The notes: generated from the sequence alone by a model not told the origin. A stretch of 64,000 nucleotides of DNA from Symbiodinium natans (GCA_905221605.1 CAJNDS010002467.1:228513-292512); one strand, 5' to 3'. Positions 11,227 to 22,928 are shown, numbered from the stretch's first letter. Numbers and translations: made by a program.

Positions 11227-12648
11227 ATGCCGCCAAGGCTTCGGAAATCTTCAGGTGATGCCGTTTCGACAGGATCTGCAGAGGTGATGCCTGTAGCACT
11301 TATGCGATCTATCAGTTCATTCGATGATTCTAACGACTCTCAAGACCCACAATGGTTCCTTCGACGTGCATGTTTGGAGGATGGTAAATTGCTTGGGCGC
11401 GTGTCCTCGGCAAGTTGCACCAGCACGACTACTGCAAGCACCAAAACGTCAAGGGCCTCCAAGGCAAGCTGCAGCAGTGAGCCCCCCCTGGGTGCCAAGC
11501 ACAAAAAGGGCAAGGATGCAGAGAAACCGAAAGACAATGCACCCAAGGATTCCGCTACCAAGGCCCCTAAGAACACGAGCTCTGCAGCACCAGCAAAGGA
11601 TGCAAGCGCTGCACCGAAGGATTCCGCCACGAAGGCAAAGGCACCCAAGGACACCAGCTCCACAGCCGCCGCAGCTCCGAAGGATTCCAGCGCCAAGCCC
11701 AAGGCGCCCAAGAACACCAGCTCTCCAACCCTGAAGGATTCCGATGCCAAGCCCAAGGCGCCGAAGGACACCAGCTCTTCAACCCCGAAGGATTCCAGCG
11801 CCAAGCCCAAGGCCCCGAAGGACACCAGCTCTTCAATCGGGACGGATTCCAGCACGACGCCCAAGGCGCCCAAGGACACCAGCTCTTCGGCCCCGAAGAA
11901 GGATTCCGCTGCCAAGCCCGACGCGCCAAAGGACACCAGCTCTTCAGGCTCCAAGGGTTGCAAGGATTCCACTGCCAAGCCCAAGGCGCCAAAGGACACC
12001 AGCTCTGCAGCCCCCAGCGATTCCAGCGCCAAGCCCAAGGCGCCAAAGGACGCCAGCTCTTCGGCCCCGAAGAAGGATTCCGCTGCCAAGCCCAACCCGC
12101 CAAAGGACACCAGCTCTTCAGCCCCCAAGGGTTGCAAGGATTCCACTGCCAAGCCCAAGGCCCCAAAGGACACCAGCTCTGCAGCCCCCAGCGGTTCCAG
12201 CGCCAAGCCCAAGGCCTCAAAGCACAATGGCTCTGCAGCAAAGAACGACGGAGCACCCAAGGACACCACTGAGCAGACCAAGCCGGCTCAGGCCACCAGC
12301 TCCACAGCCCCCAAGGCTTCCGGTGCCAAGCCTTGCAAAGCACCAAAGCACAACAGCTCTGCAGCGCCGAAGGCCGCGCCAAAGGCTTCCGCCGCAGACC
12401 CCGCCGCAGACCCCAAGAAACGAAAAGGTGCGGCCATGGACAGGGATGCCCAGCCGGAGACCAAGAAAAGCAAGGCAGGCGACCCCACCTCAAACGAGCC
12501 AGCAAAGGATTCGACTACCTCCACAGACACGTTGGTACCCACGGGAGCCCCTGCCCCGAAAACCCCAGAGACAAAGCCTGCAGCGTCACCCACAAAACCG
12601 ATGACGCGATGCCGAAGCAAGACGCCAGCGCAGGCCCAGGACACATAG
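11227..12648 (+). CDS. Gene 4: Lys/Pro/Ala/Ser repeat protein, probably nuclear
   Basis: One intact frame of 473 residues runs from the first ATG (MPPRLRKSSGDAV). An in-frame TTG lies 27 nt upstream but is not a likely start. Residues about 95-360 are 15 or more degenerate copies of a 15-18-residue unit with the core AKPKAPKDTSSS. The C-terminal part has KKRKGAAMDRD and ETKKSKAG, good basic nuclear-localisation-like clusters. No enzyme motif is visible. It resembles lysine-rich, disordered chromatin-associated or linker-histone-tail-like proteins by composition only. The gene is intronless over 1.4 kb, unlike its neighbours, which could reflect retroposition or a repeat-expanded single exon. 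Antisense frames over the same DNA are shadows of the repeat. Confidence 0.7.
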   Translation: MPPRLRKSSGDAVSTGSAEVMPVALMRSISSFDDSNDSQDPQWFLRRACLEDGKLLGRVSSASCTSTTTASTKTSRASKASCSSEPPLGAKHKKGKDAEKPKDNAPKDSATKAPKNTSSAAPAKDASAAPKDSATKAKAPKDTSSTAAAAPKDSSAKPKAPKNTSSPTLKDSDAKPKAPKDTSSSTPKDSSAKPKAPKDTSSSIGTDSSTTPKAPKDTSSSAPKKDSAAKPDAPKDTSSSGSKGCKDSTAKPKAPKDTSSAAPSDSSAKPKAPKDASSSAPKKDSAAKPNPPKDTSSSAPKGCKDSTAKPKAPKDTSSAAPSGSSAKPKASKHNGSAAKNDGAPKDTTEQTKPAQATSSTAPKASGAKPCKAPKHNSSAAPKAAPKASAADPAADPKKRKGAAMDRDAQPETKKSKAGDPTSNEPAKDSTTSTDTLVPTGAPAPKTPETKPAASPTKPMTRCRSKTPAQAQDT

Positions 12649-12839
12649 GCATATTGCTTAAGTGTCATGATTTTCCTGTATGTGTTCGCTACCAAAAAAC
12701 CTGAATCCGCTCATGTAGGGATCTTCCACGATCTGCAATTTCTGACCCGTGCCCTTCATCTACGTTTCCTAGAGATGTGACAGAATTGGTTTGGGGCTAT
12801 TTCTGGGCTTATGTAGTCTGGTGGGGTCTGTAGAGTTCT

Positions 12840-13050
12840 TTGAGAACCGATGCTATCTAGCGTTTAGCTAGGGCTTATTTAGGGTTTAGCTAGGGTTTAG
12901 CGTTTAGGTCTAGGGTTTAATAGGGTTATAGGGTTTAGGGTCTATATAGGGTTTAGGGTTTAGCGTATATATAGGGTTTAGCCTAGGGTTTAGGGTTTAT
13001 AGGGTTTAGGGTTTAGGGTTCTTATAAGTTTAGGGTTAGGGTTAGGGAGC
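12840..13050 (+). repeat. Telomere-like block, TTTAGGG orientation
   Basis: TTTAGGG and variant TTTAGC words follow the 3' end of gene 4. A coding-like scrap (GKRKFLTEEQQERIRQMSG) lies just downstream at about 13077-13135. Confidence 0.8.
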
Positions 13051-13353
13051 AGTGTTCGCCAGGCAGCTGGCCAGGGCAAGCGCAAGTTCTTGACGGAGGA
13101 GCAGCAAGAGCGCATTCGCCAGATGTCCGGCCCCTCCGTGTCCTGATCAATAAGCTCAGGCGCATGCTGAAGAATTTCGGGGTTAGGGTTTCGTAGGATT
13201 TAGGGTTGTAAGGGTTTGGGGCATGTTTAGGGTATACTTAAGAACAAATTATATTGTAGCCCTACACGTACAGGGGGGGTGGGGGGTTGTGTTTTCGAGG
13301 CCGAGCGGCTTATTGGCTTGCATGCATGCATGCATGAGAATGTGAGTATACAG

Positions 13354-16300
13354 GAAAGCGTACGAAAAAAACATAAGGACATGCCACGTTCAGAGCGAAA
13401 GCGTCACTACGCGATGCTGGGGCGCCGCCTGAATCTCGATGCCGCCTTGGCACAGAAATACCGAATGGTATCGTCGGATGCTGAACGGCCATTGGACTGA
13501 AGTGTAGGGGCCTGTGTGTCAGTTTATATTGGGTGTTACTTCTCTCGAGCTTCCGGACTTGCTGGCCCGGCATGTCCTTTGTATGTTCCTAGGAGGGGGG
13601 GGGGGGGTTTGGGGCAGAGGGCCCATTTTGTACAGAGCTCCTTCTTCAGGTCGGGGTATCCTTGGGGCCTCCACGCTTGGAGTCTGTGTATGGGCATTAC
13701 AAAAAAATAGAATATATGTTCAGGTCAGGGTCTTTTCGGGCCTGGATCAACTCGGAGTCTGCCGAAGCTTGGAGTTCTGCCGGGCTAAACTGTATAGGGC
13801 TGATGCATAGGGCTCAATAGAATTCAGGGCTATATAGCTAGGCCTCTCAAGCCCTCCCAAACCCAACCCTAAGCCTTGAAACCACACACCTGGACGGGGG
13901 GGAGGTCTTCTGGTCTGCTGTGGTAGGTTCACTCTGGGGTTTAGGGTTTTTAAGGGGTTCCATCCCAGTTGTTTTTAAGAGCGCCTGTTGCAGGTTCGAG
14001 TTCCTCAAGGCAATGCTCTTGGATCCAGAGAATGGTGGGGCGACAGCTCGGGAGACAGTGAAGACAACTTCGGTTGAGAACAACCAGGACCTCTACACGA
14101 CCGCAACTTGTCAGGTTTAGGGTTTATATAGGGTTTGGGGTTTTTAGGGCTTAGGGTTTAGGCGGGCTTAGGGTTGCAAGGGTTTAGCGTTTAGGGTTTA
14201 GGGGTTTAGGGTTTAGCTAGGGTTTAGGGTTTCCTAGGGTTTAAGGGTTTAGGGTTTAGCTGGGTTTAGGGCTTATAGGGTATAGGGTTTAGGGTCGTAC
14301 GTTGCTGGCTAGTCTCTGTGGAACCAGTCACCAAATCGAGATGAATGTCCAATACCTGAGGTCACACTGATGCAACTCAAGGACACCTACAAGGGCCCGG
14401 AGGGAGAAGAATTCATTCGGCGAATCTGTGAAGGCAAGCCGCTGTCTAGGTTTAGGGTTTAGCTGTGCCTAGGCCGGGTTTAGGGATATAGGGTTTATAA
14501 GCGTTTAGGGGATTTATTAAAAGCTCTAGCATTTCGGGTCTCTCTCTGTCTTTCTCTCTCTCTCTGGAGCTCCTTCTGTGTCTCTTTCTCTTCCATTCTG
14601 TCGGGTCTCCCTATCTCAATCCCTCGGCCTCCTGAAGTATTCCTATGCGCAGACCCAAACTGCCAGAAACCCACAGCTTCACCAGCCCTGGCTTGCAGGG
14701 CAAAAGGGTGTGTACCACCCCCAAGAGTCTCGATCTGCAGCAGCTATATACATGCGATCCACTGCAGTGCTCACGGATTGCATTACTGAGCGACCGAATG
14801 CCTTTTCTACTTGAGGCACCTGGGTACTCACCCGCGAAAATGTTTCGCGTCCTAAAGGAAGTGGCTCTGTCCAAGGGTATGGTAAAGGAGCACGAGAACC
14901 AGGCTCGATCAAATCCACTGTGCTTGCCAAGTCGCGTGTGTTTAGTGGTGAGCTTGCGCGCAATCTCCAGCTCAGCAGCGCGTGACCCATGCCTGATTGA
15001 GGTCTCGGCTGGAGGGGATGTTTCTGCACCGGAAGCTGCTGAAGCTGTGGCAGAAGCTCTCAAGACGTTCGAGGGTGCGGCCGACTTCAGTCAAATTGGG
15101 GCCAAGGTTGTTACCAAGAAAGCTAAAAAGGTACTCACCGAAGAGCAGCAGGTTGAGAAAGACTTCAGTGGTCTGCAGAAGAGGCCAGGTTACCGGATGT
15201 ATATATAAAAGAAATTGCCGGGGCTGCACGCACTTCGAGTTTGTAAACTGCTGCAGGCTGGAAGGCATGGAAAGCAAGCTCGAGACAATGACTGTCGACT
15301 TGAAGGGAGTCAAGTACTCCAACGACTTGGCCACTGCCTCACTGCCCTGAACCCCCTAAACCCTAGGACCCTACACGCGGCCACCAAAATGTGAAATTAT
15401 ATGACTCGCAGGCAGCTATATTTTAACAATATATATGTTCGGATGTGGGTGGAGTCTTCGGGCGGGTGAGTTATAAACGCTAAACCCAAACCCTAAACCC
15501 GCTAACCCCTACGTAAACCCCTAAACCCAACTAAGGTCAAGGGTCTTGAGTACCACCGTGGTCTGGTGAGCAAGATGCTTCGGGATCTTTTGGCGGAGAT
15601 GGAGAAGGGCCCCGATCATCAGCAGAAGAAAGCTATCTTGCAGCAGATCACAGACGACGTTGGCCCGATCAATGATGATATGAAAGAAGCAAATCGTCGG
15701 ATCAAGGCAGCTGCCAAAGGCAGAGATGAGACGGCGTCCCAAGTTGTGGAGAACGACAGCTAAACTTGGACCGCAACACAAACGTGTCTCGACACCGCAA
15801 GGCCCTAAACCCTGTGAAGTCTCGAAGCCATGTAAACCACCATAGTGGATGCAAACCCGTGTGTCCTGAACGGTTAGGATTAAATATAGGGTTATATATA
15901 GTGTTTAATTTAGGGTTTAGCATTTGGGGTTTAGCGTTTAGGATCTATAGGGTTTAGGGTTTCGAACCGCGGTTCAGGGCTTAGGGGTTTTCAGCCTCCT
16001 CATGGGTTCAGATATTAATCTGACCCTGAACCCTCTAGCCCCAAACCCTTGTGAGGCCGAAAATCTTCTGCAGCCCAGCAGGTTACATCGTTCAGAGCCC
16101 CCATTAAACCCTAAACCCTATATACACCAACCCTAAACCTATAGACCCTAAACCCTAGCTAAACCCTAAACCCTAAACCCTAGAGCTAAACCCTAATAGA
16201 GCCTAGCTAAACCCTAAACCCTAAACTCTAAACCCCCTGAACCCTAAACCCTAGCTGTGGCTAAACCCTAAACCCTAAACCCCTTTCGAGCCCAAACTTC

Positions 16301-19300
16301 TGCAGCCCAGGTTACATCGCTCAGAGCACACCGGTGGCACCGAGTATCCAGCTGCCTGTGCGCCGTGATTTGAAATCCATCGATGTGTGGAGTCTTGTGT
16401 TTCGACATGTGAGGGCCGCGAGCTGCCAGTGCATAACCTTGAGAACCCGGCCCTAGCCCGAAACCGTGCTCATTCCTGATCCCGAGAGCTCGACGACCCT
16501 TGCAAGCTCCTCGACACAACCTCGATGTCAGCCTTTCAGTTCAATCTGCGGCTGCGTCTGCATCTTAATTTTAAACATGCATTTCGATATCATGAGGATA
16601 TTTACTTAGGTTCCGCCGTGCAAGTGGCTTATCGCCACTCACATGCAAAACGCGTGGCTCGATCAGGCTCTATGAAGGGCTCCTCCTCTAAGGATGGATG
16701 GAAAAGAGTGTGGGAGTGTTTTCGTGCAACACGCAGCAGCCGGCCGGGGATCTGGGATTGTTGAGCTGTTGTTCTGTCACGGAGTGGGTGCCCCGCGTGC
16801 TCTGTATACAGGAGGGTTACTAATTAAGAACGTCCGCTACAATTAGGACCTCGAGCCCCAAATCCCTCGACTATATATAGAGTCGGCAAACCTTAAACCC
16901 TAAACCCTAGGGCTAGCTAGGAAGCGAGCTCTACCCTATATATGTAACCCTAAACCTATATAAACCCTGAAGCCTTAATCCTAGAGCTATAGCGCTAAAC
17001 CCTGCACCACCTACACCCTTAGATACATACACTCCCTGACACCTATAAAACCCTAAAGGCCTTAGAAACCTTAACACCCAGCCATGTCGAACTGCCCACA
17101 GAAAAAAAATCCTTAATTGCTCCCTAGCCCTAAAAAACCTTGCTCCAATCAGACCTTGAGACGTGCGTGCACGCAACCCTCGAATTGGCATTGGCCGGAA
17201 TGGTGCTATGGACCTGGTGGAAGATTTTCTGGAGATCGGGAAACATCTCAGTGTAAAGACTATCAGAGATCTCGTATCCGCTGTGTCGCGACGCGTTCCT
17301 CACGTTTATCTACCGTGCCTCGGCAAACTTTATAAAGCCTATAGGGTTTCGGGGGTTTAGGGTTTAGGGTTTATAAGGGTTTAGCCCTATAGGGTTTAGG
17401 GTTTAGGGTTTAGGGTGGTTTAGGGTTTAGGGTTTTTAGGGTTTAGCTAGGGTTTAAGGTTTAGGGGGTTTAGGGTTTAGGGTTTAGGGTTTCCCTAGGG
17501 TTTATAGGGTTTAGGGTTTACAAAAACCCTAAGGTTTTCCCTACCCTAAAACCTAAACCCTCGAGATCTTGGAGATATATAGGGCTAAGCCCTATAGCCA
17601 ACCCTGAGCCACCCTAAACCCTAAACCGCATGGTGTTCTAAACCCTAAACCCGAGCGAGGCGAAACTTGGTTGAACTCTCGGCCTGCTGCGACGATGACA
17701 AGAACGTTTACCGCAACTTCTTGCGGTGGGTGGACAAGCAAAGCTGGAGGAAGCTTCTACCCCACCCAAAGGAGCGCCTTGGCAGCAGGCACATTGCCAG
17801 CAGTCAGCAGCTGCAGGACCTGGAATTCGATCGTGCGTGCATGCAAGTGCGTGCATGCAAGTGCGTGAAATTCTAAGGATAGAGATTGTTCTGGCTGACA
17901 GAAAAAAGAACAAGAAGGAGCAGGCGTATCTCGGGAAATGGCACATTCTGTATCCTCATGAGATGTACCCTGGCTGCTAGTAGCTGCTGCGCCGGGTTCA
18001 GGGTTTCTACCAGGAATAGCGCTTTCCGGTTTCGCGGTTCATATGGGTTTATAATTTATATAGGGTTGAACCCCATGGTGTATCCAAGCCGAGTTTCGAT
18101 TCGCTCTGGAATCAATCGCCGGATCTCTTTCGCAAGCTCTTTTGTGGTCCGCCTGGCGTGGCTCGCCTGAATTCTATTTGGGTGTGCACATGCAAGCACC
18201 GATCAAGCTGTTGCAACACCCTTCGGTCGACTGCTAGGCTTTGGAAGAATATTGGGACAATCAAAAGAGTACCGAGTGGTTCCGATGTCACCCGGTCTTG
18301 TCCCGGATGAGCCCAAGTGAGCTGGCCAAGATGATCCCTCTTGAGTTTCACGGGGATGACGCAGAAGGCCACAGGAGACGGAGCTTTTGCATCATCTCGC
18401 TTCAGTCTGCTGTGACAAAAGCCGCAACGTGGGATCGAATCCTACCTTTGTACTGCCTGGATAACACCCAGGCGCATGACTCCAGTGCTACTTCGCGGAA
18501 TGCAGCAAAGTTTTGCGGTCGTTTACAATTACTAGGGTTCCAATATGGGCAAATTATTATTAAGGAATCCCATGGTTTTCGTACGATCGAACCATGCAAG
18601 ATTTAGGGGGAAGGTTCTACTAGGGTTTGCAGACATGTCGCAAGGTCGCCCAGCTGGATGCTCATGTGGTGTGGTCCATGCAGCAGCTCCTGGCCGGTCA
18701 CACGTTTTCGACAGATCCCTGGGGCAAAGAGCTACGAGACTTCACTCCGAAACAGCTTCTGGGAGGCGAGTACAAGGCTGTCTATGCAGGCCACAAGGGA
18801 GATCAAGTCTACTTGAAGAAGGCTTTTGCCTTATCGGGTTCCTGGCATCGAGATGACGTCTGCTTTCTGTGCAGAGCTACGGATGATGGCGATTATGTCT
18901 ACACCAAACATGGACGGACAGCTCCTCACCGCTCCACGTTTCCCGGCCTATCTTTTGCGTGGGAGGGGGGGGAGTGGGAGGGGGGGTGGTAGGGGTGGGG
19001 GTGGGGGGGGGAGGGGGGGTGTGGGGGGGCAGGGGTGGGGGCTGGGGGTCCTTAAGGGTAAGAAAAACCCGCCCTGGGTGTTGAAGGGGCCATACACGGA
19101 ACTTTCTGGGAGTATCGTGTGTGGGGTTGGAGAGTGAGCTGGGCCTGAACTGCCAAGTCGCGTTTTCAGGAAAGCCTCTAACCCAAAGCCCCAGGCCCTA
19201 AACCCTGCACACTTAAACCGCCTAACCTTAAGGAACCGCTAATATAAATTTGTAAGGATGCGGAGCAATGCTGCTTTCATGGAGGAGGTTGCCGGCAAGA

Positions 19301-21164
19301 CGCCGTGGATTGAAATCACTGGATTTCACTGTTCGAGGCTGTGGCCAGATTACCTACACATAGTCGACCTAGCCTTGGCCCCGGAAGCTGCAGCTTCAGC
19401 CGCACAGCTGCCATGGCAGCGTTTGTGGGCGGTTCCCAGAACCCTAAACGCAAGAAAAGAACCCTAAACCCTATAGACTATAGACCACGTGGCCCTTTGC
19501 AAGTTACACATGGGTCCTGCGTGCCACCGAATCATTCTCTGAGGCCCTGATGGAGTTGACCGAGAATTGGACACCGTGGGCAGGCTGTGTTGGGGGAATG
19601 GTCGGGTGTATCTATGGTTTTGGGCTCAGCCGGCAAGGGCCTGTCATGTCTTGGGCCAGTGTACTTGGGAATACCTATTAAAACAACCTCGAAACCCCAA
19701 CCCCCGGCCTCCTCCAATCACAATCCAGCTAATCCAACACTTGTGGCCTTGAAGCCTATCAACCCGGCGCAATCGTGTCCGAAAAAAAATACCCCACGCA
19801 TGCAGGTTTTCGGGGTTCGCAGAGGCTATGGTACATATCTGGGTTTCGGGATCTTTTTCAGGGCTGGCCTTTTGAAGTTTTTGTGTCAGCATTTCGGGGT
19901 TCACGAGTCTATTGGGGATATCTCTTTTTGGCGCAGGGCAGGGCGCCGTTTCGAGTTTTGGTTTTGACCCGGGGTGTGTGTATCTAGAGTTTTTACAGGG
20001 CGGGCAAGGGGTTTAGGGACATTAGCTAGATGGTTTTCATTGCGGTGGATCCCTGGAGGGCGCTCGCAAGAGCAGAGGCTCAGCTTGGCTTATGAGGAGT
20101 ATCAGACCTGGTGCCGACGGGCCAACGTGCGTGACTCTGGACATACGAGGGTTATATATTTATAGGTCTAGGGTTTAGTTCGAGCCTAGGGTTTAGGGCC
20201 TTTTAGGGTTTATGGATTTTAGGGTTAATATAGTTTTCTATAATATATACAGGTCGGGTTGAGAGTTGATAAAGGGTCTAGCGTTAATGAATATGGGTCG
20301 GGGACTCTTGGTAGGGTTTAGGGTTTGCCCATGTTGACCTCGCGTGCCCCAGTGAGGCAACCGAGCACCGCCGTTCAATCTGGAGACCATCAAGCCCAGC
20401 AAAAAGAATGGATTCAAGTTTCCAACGTTTGCTCAGAGACATCTCTCTGGAGCTGACCCTCGGATTTGCATGCGCATGTCAAGGTGAGTGGCTTTCCTCT
20501 ATCACTCGTGTTCATGTGACTCATCTGTGTTTTCACTTAAGGAAAGCGTGATCCTGGTTCGCTGGCTTTTCGATGTGACCCTGAAGGAAGCGATTCGGGA
20601 GGACACGAGACACAATCGATTGCGTGCTGGCCTCTTCCTGGCCCTCGATCAAATGCGCCACGCACTGTCCAGAGCCGAGCCCATACTTACACCAGGCGAG
20701 CTCCGAACGATTGAGTACTACAACGCCCTCTACCACAACAACCTCAATGCACTCGCTGTCGAGTCGATCGAAGCCGGAGCGATCCTATGGAAGATGCGTC
20801 CAAAGACACATCAGTGCCTGCTTTGCAGCCTATCCTAATCAAACACGCATTTGACCCTTGCGCGTCCCCCAACCTTGACAAAATTCTTGTTACTTCCTTT
20901 GCAGGCTCGATCATCTGATATTGGACGCTGCGCCTGCTGGCAACCCTTTAAGGGCAGCCAACTATGTTGAAGAAGATATGATGGGGAGAATCAAGAAGTG
21001 TCTTGTCAGCGAGATATATGCGTGCAGCATTGCACCCTAGCTGCAAGCATCGACCATGACCAACACAACCGCTCAGGCTTGCAATGATATCCCATCCAAA
21101 GAGGTTGGGCAAGTCCGTTTTGGAGAGGTACTGCTGGTACGTGTGCGTACGATGGTCGCGGTAA
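13354..21164 (+). CDS. Gene 5: at least 15 exons, dinoflagellate-expanded family with DDE-like acidic motifs, possibly decayed
   Basis: Exons I can phase: 13354-13487 (GC donor), 13994-14114, 14361-14449, 14653-14709, about 15000-15190, 15259-15335, 15538-15765, 17190-17328, 17660-17757, 17878-17966 (LYPHEMYP), 18094-18181, 18238-18510, 18642-18950, 19257-19415, 19544-19575, 20070-20145, 20370-20483, 20542-20813, 20905-21021 and 21077-21164 (TAA). Joins such as DAE|RFEFLKAMLLD and MRPKTHQ|LDHLILD restore frame cleanly, with introns of 55-91 bp at 18182-18237, 20814-20904 and 21022-21076. Landmarks are PLEFHGDD, DYLHIVDLALAP, YEEYQTWC, LWKMRPKTHQ, NYVEEDMMGRIKK and SVLERYCWYVCVRW. These match my memory of an unnamed, highly repeated dinoflagellate family. 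The spaced HGD, D-LH-D and EED motifs suggest a DDE-type transposase ancestry (inference). The 20483/20542 join is out of frame by 5 nt, which points to decay. Confidence 0.5.
14115..14300 (+). repeat. Telomere-like intron filling in gene 5
   Basis: It starts immediately after an exon end (TGTCAG|GTTTAGGG) and consists of TTTAGGG variants up to the region before the next exon at 14361. The first heptamer supplies the GT donor. Confidence 0.75.
16067..16330 (+). repeat. Local duplication around a telomere-like block
   Basis: A phrase of about 40 bp containing CTTCTGCAGCCCAG and GGTTACATCG occurs at 16067-16101 and again at 16293-16329. CCCTAAA repeats lie between the copies. Confidence 0.7.
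17336..17530 (+). repeat. Telomere-like block, TTTAGGG orientation, in gene 5
   Basis: About 190 bp of TTTAGGG with a few interruptions, between exon-like stretches at 17190-17328 and 17660-17757. Confidence 0.85.
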
Positions 21165-21507
21165 AAAAATGCGAAGGGGATTGGATGACTTTGTGAGCCA
21201 CATGCAAGCAAGAGACCTTCCCGGGGTTTACACTACCTTTTACCAGAACTCCGAAAGGCACGGATTCATAGAGTCATACCGAAATGACATGTTTCCGGTC
21301 CCTCGGACGAAAAACACGTCAGTTAGAATCTCCTGGTAGGTCAATCTGATGACAGCCAACCCAGTGCTAATACTAATTCCAATAACAGTACAAGTAAAGA
21401 TAATCGAAGAAATAATATTAAACAAGTAATGATATTGATAACAAACACATCACCTATGTAAATGCTGAGAGTCATATGGTAGTCGTCACTGTTATGAGTA
21501 CGAATAA
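21165..21507. other. Intergenic, nothing recognised
   Basis: AT-richer sequence after the gene 5 stop, with no repeat block and no convincing coding frame on either strand. Confidence 0.4.
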
Positions 21508-21720
21508 TGCTGTTCCCTGCTACCAGTCCCGGTCAACATCCTGTATGCTCCTGCGTATCCTGGAGCATGTTACAACTACAAGCCTTACTGCAATCAGATC
21601 GAATTCGGGGATCATAGCAGTGTGTTCCCAAGGATTTGCGGCATTAACTTGGCCAATCGTTTTCTTTTTTTTGTTTTCCGCGGCACCACGTGTGGCTCAA
21701 GCTGGACAGCTGCCAAATAA
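21508..21720 (+). CDS. Coding-like open frame without ATG (3' exon of unknown gene)
   Basis: A 70-codon frame is open from a TAA at 21505-21507 to a TAA at 21718-21720. It reads PVPVNILYAPAYPGACYNYK, then CNQIEFGDHSS, then NRFLFFVFRGTTCGSSW. Tyrosine- and cysteine-rich composition with few low-complexity stretches looks like real protein. It lacks a start codon and probably is the last exon of a gene whose other exons I cannot find. Function unknown. Confidence 0.35.
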   Translation, partial: CCSLLPVPVNILYAPAYPGACYNYKPYCNQIEFGDHSSVFPRICGINLANRFLFFVFRGTTCGSSWTAAK

Positions 21721-21761
21721 CCGTCTGCGTAGTTGAATTTGGAGTGGCGACACTTTGGTCA

Positions 21762-21782
21762 CACAGCCTTTTTTGGCTCAAG
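21762..21782 (+). other. Relict dinoflagellate spliced-leader-like sequence
   Basis: It ends in TTTTGGCTCAAG, a 12-nt exact match to the 3' end of the 22-nt dinoflagellate spliced leader. It is preceded by AGCC as in the leader, with one extra base and one substitution between the parts. AAATGG follows at once, as expected for a trans-spliced mRNA copied back into the genome. The ATG frame closes after six codons, so the retroposed gene is not intact here. Confidence 0.5.
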
Positions 21783-22111
21783 AAATGGTTGCCCCAAGTT
21801 GGTGACATGTGTACCCTACTTGCAGTCTCATGCCCTGAGTGCTAAACCCCGGGCCCTAGAACCTAAAGGGTTTTAAGTTGGGGGCTTGGGGGCTTGGGTT
21901 TTTTGGAGTTTTGGGGTTTTGGAGTTCTGGGGTTTGGGGGTTTTGGGGTTTGCGGGTTTGGGGGGTTTGGGGGCTTGGGGTGTTTGGGGGTTTGGATTTG
22001 GGGTTTTGTGTTTGCAGGTTGTAGAGTTGACTTGGAAGCCCTTTTGACTTAGGAGTCTTTAAACCCTTAAGTCCTTCATCCTCAATGCTTTCGACCATCA
22101 AAACCTTAAGT

Positions 22112-22340
22112 CCTTACGTACACCCTAAACCCGAAACCTTTAAACCCCTCCAAACCCGAAACCTTTATTTAAACCCTCCAAACCTTCAAGCCCTCCAAGC
22201 CTCAAGTCCTGAAACCTCATTAAACCTCCGAATCCTAAACCCTAAACCCTAAACCTTTGAACCCTCCAAGCCTTAAGTCCTTAAACCGCCGAACCGTAAA
22301 CCCCAAACCCCAAACCCTAACCCCAAACCCCAAAACCCCA
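22112..22340 (-). repeat. Variant telomere-like tract (AAACCCT, CCCCAAA, CCTTGAA forms)
   Basis: About 230 bp of diverged heptamers with several variant forms intermixed. Two antisense proline-rich frames over 21.86-22.1 kb and 22.34-22.6 kb are repeat artefacts. Confidence 0.8.
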
Positions 22341-22724
22341 AAGTCAGCTCCACCGAGACAGCTCGTGGGTTCTGGGTCCGCCCCAACCCAACACCCCCCC
22401 AAGTAAGAAGTAGGGTTGAGGGTTGAGGGTTGAGGGTTTAGGGTTTAGGATTGAGTGTTGAGGGTGGAGGGTGATAAGGATCCTAACTTGGGTTATAAGT
22501 CCTTTAAGTATAGTTACTATAGTAAGGGTATCCCCTAGATGTTTTTGCTTCACCTTATCAGCCCTTCTTAAACCTTTGCCCGCCTGCAGGTTCAAGTCTC
22601 AGAGGGTAGGGTTGAGGGGTTGAGGGTTGACGGCTTGAGGGTTGTGGTTTTCGGTTTTAAACCCTAAACCCGAAACCCTAAACCCGAAACCCTAAACCCT
22701 AAACTGGTTTACGGGTTCTGCAAG

Positions 22725-22800
22725 GAGAGGGCGATGCTTTGGCACGAGTGCAAGGCTGCTTTGAAGGACGTGGCTGACTCAGTGGTGGCTTTTTGCGGAG
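22725..22800 (+). CDS. Exon-like island
   Basis: It begins AAG|GAGAGG and reads ERAMLWHECKAALKDVADSV. It is flanked on both sides by telomere-like repeats. Family unknown. Confidence 0.4.
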
Positions 22801-22928
22801 ATCTATGGCTCTAACCCAAGGTTTAGGGTTTAGGGTCTAGGGTGTAGGGTGTAGGGTTTAGGGTTTGTGGTTTAGGGTTTATGTAGGTACATGGACCCTT
22901 AGGGCAATGTAGGGGCCTAAAGAATTAA

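Noticed and set aside
11340-12505. Long antisense frames opposite gene 4
   Set aside because: They exist because the repeat unit is close to a multiple of three and lacks stops on both strands. Leucine/tryptophan-biased composition mirrors the + strand repeat.
21680-21699. Second spliced-leader-like site (TGTGGCTCAAG)
   Set aside because: Only about 9 nt match and it lies inside the coding-like frame 21508-21720. Expected by chance at this length.
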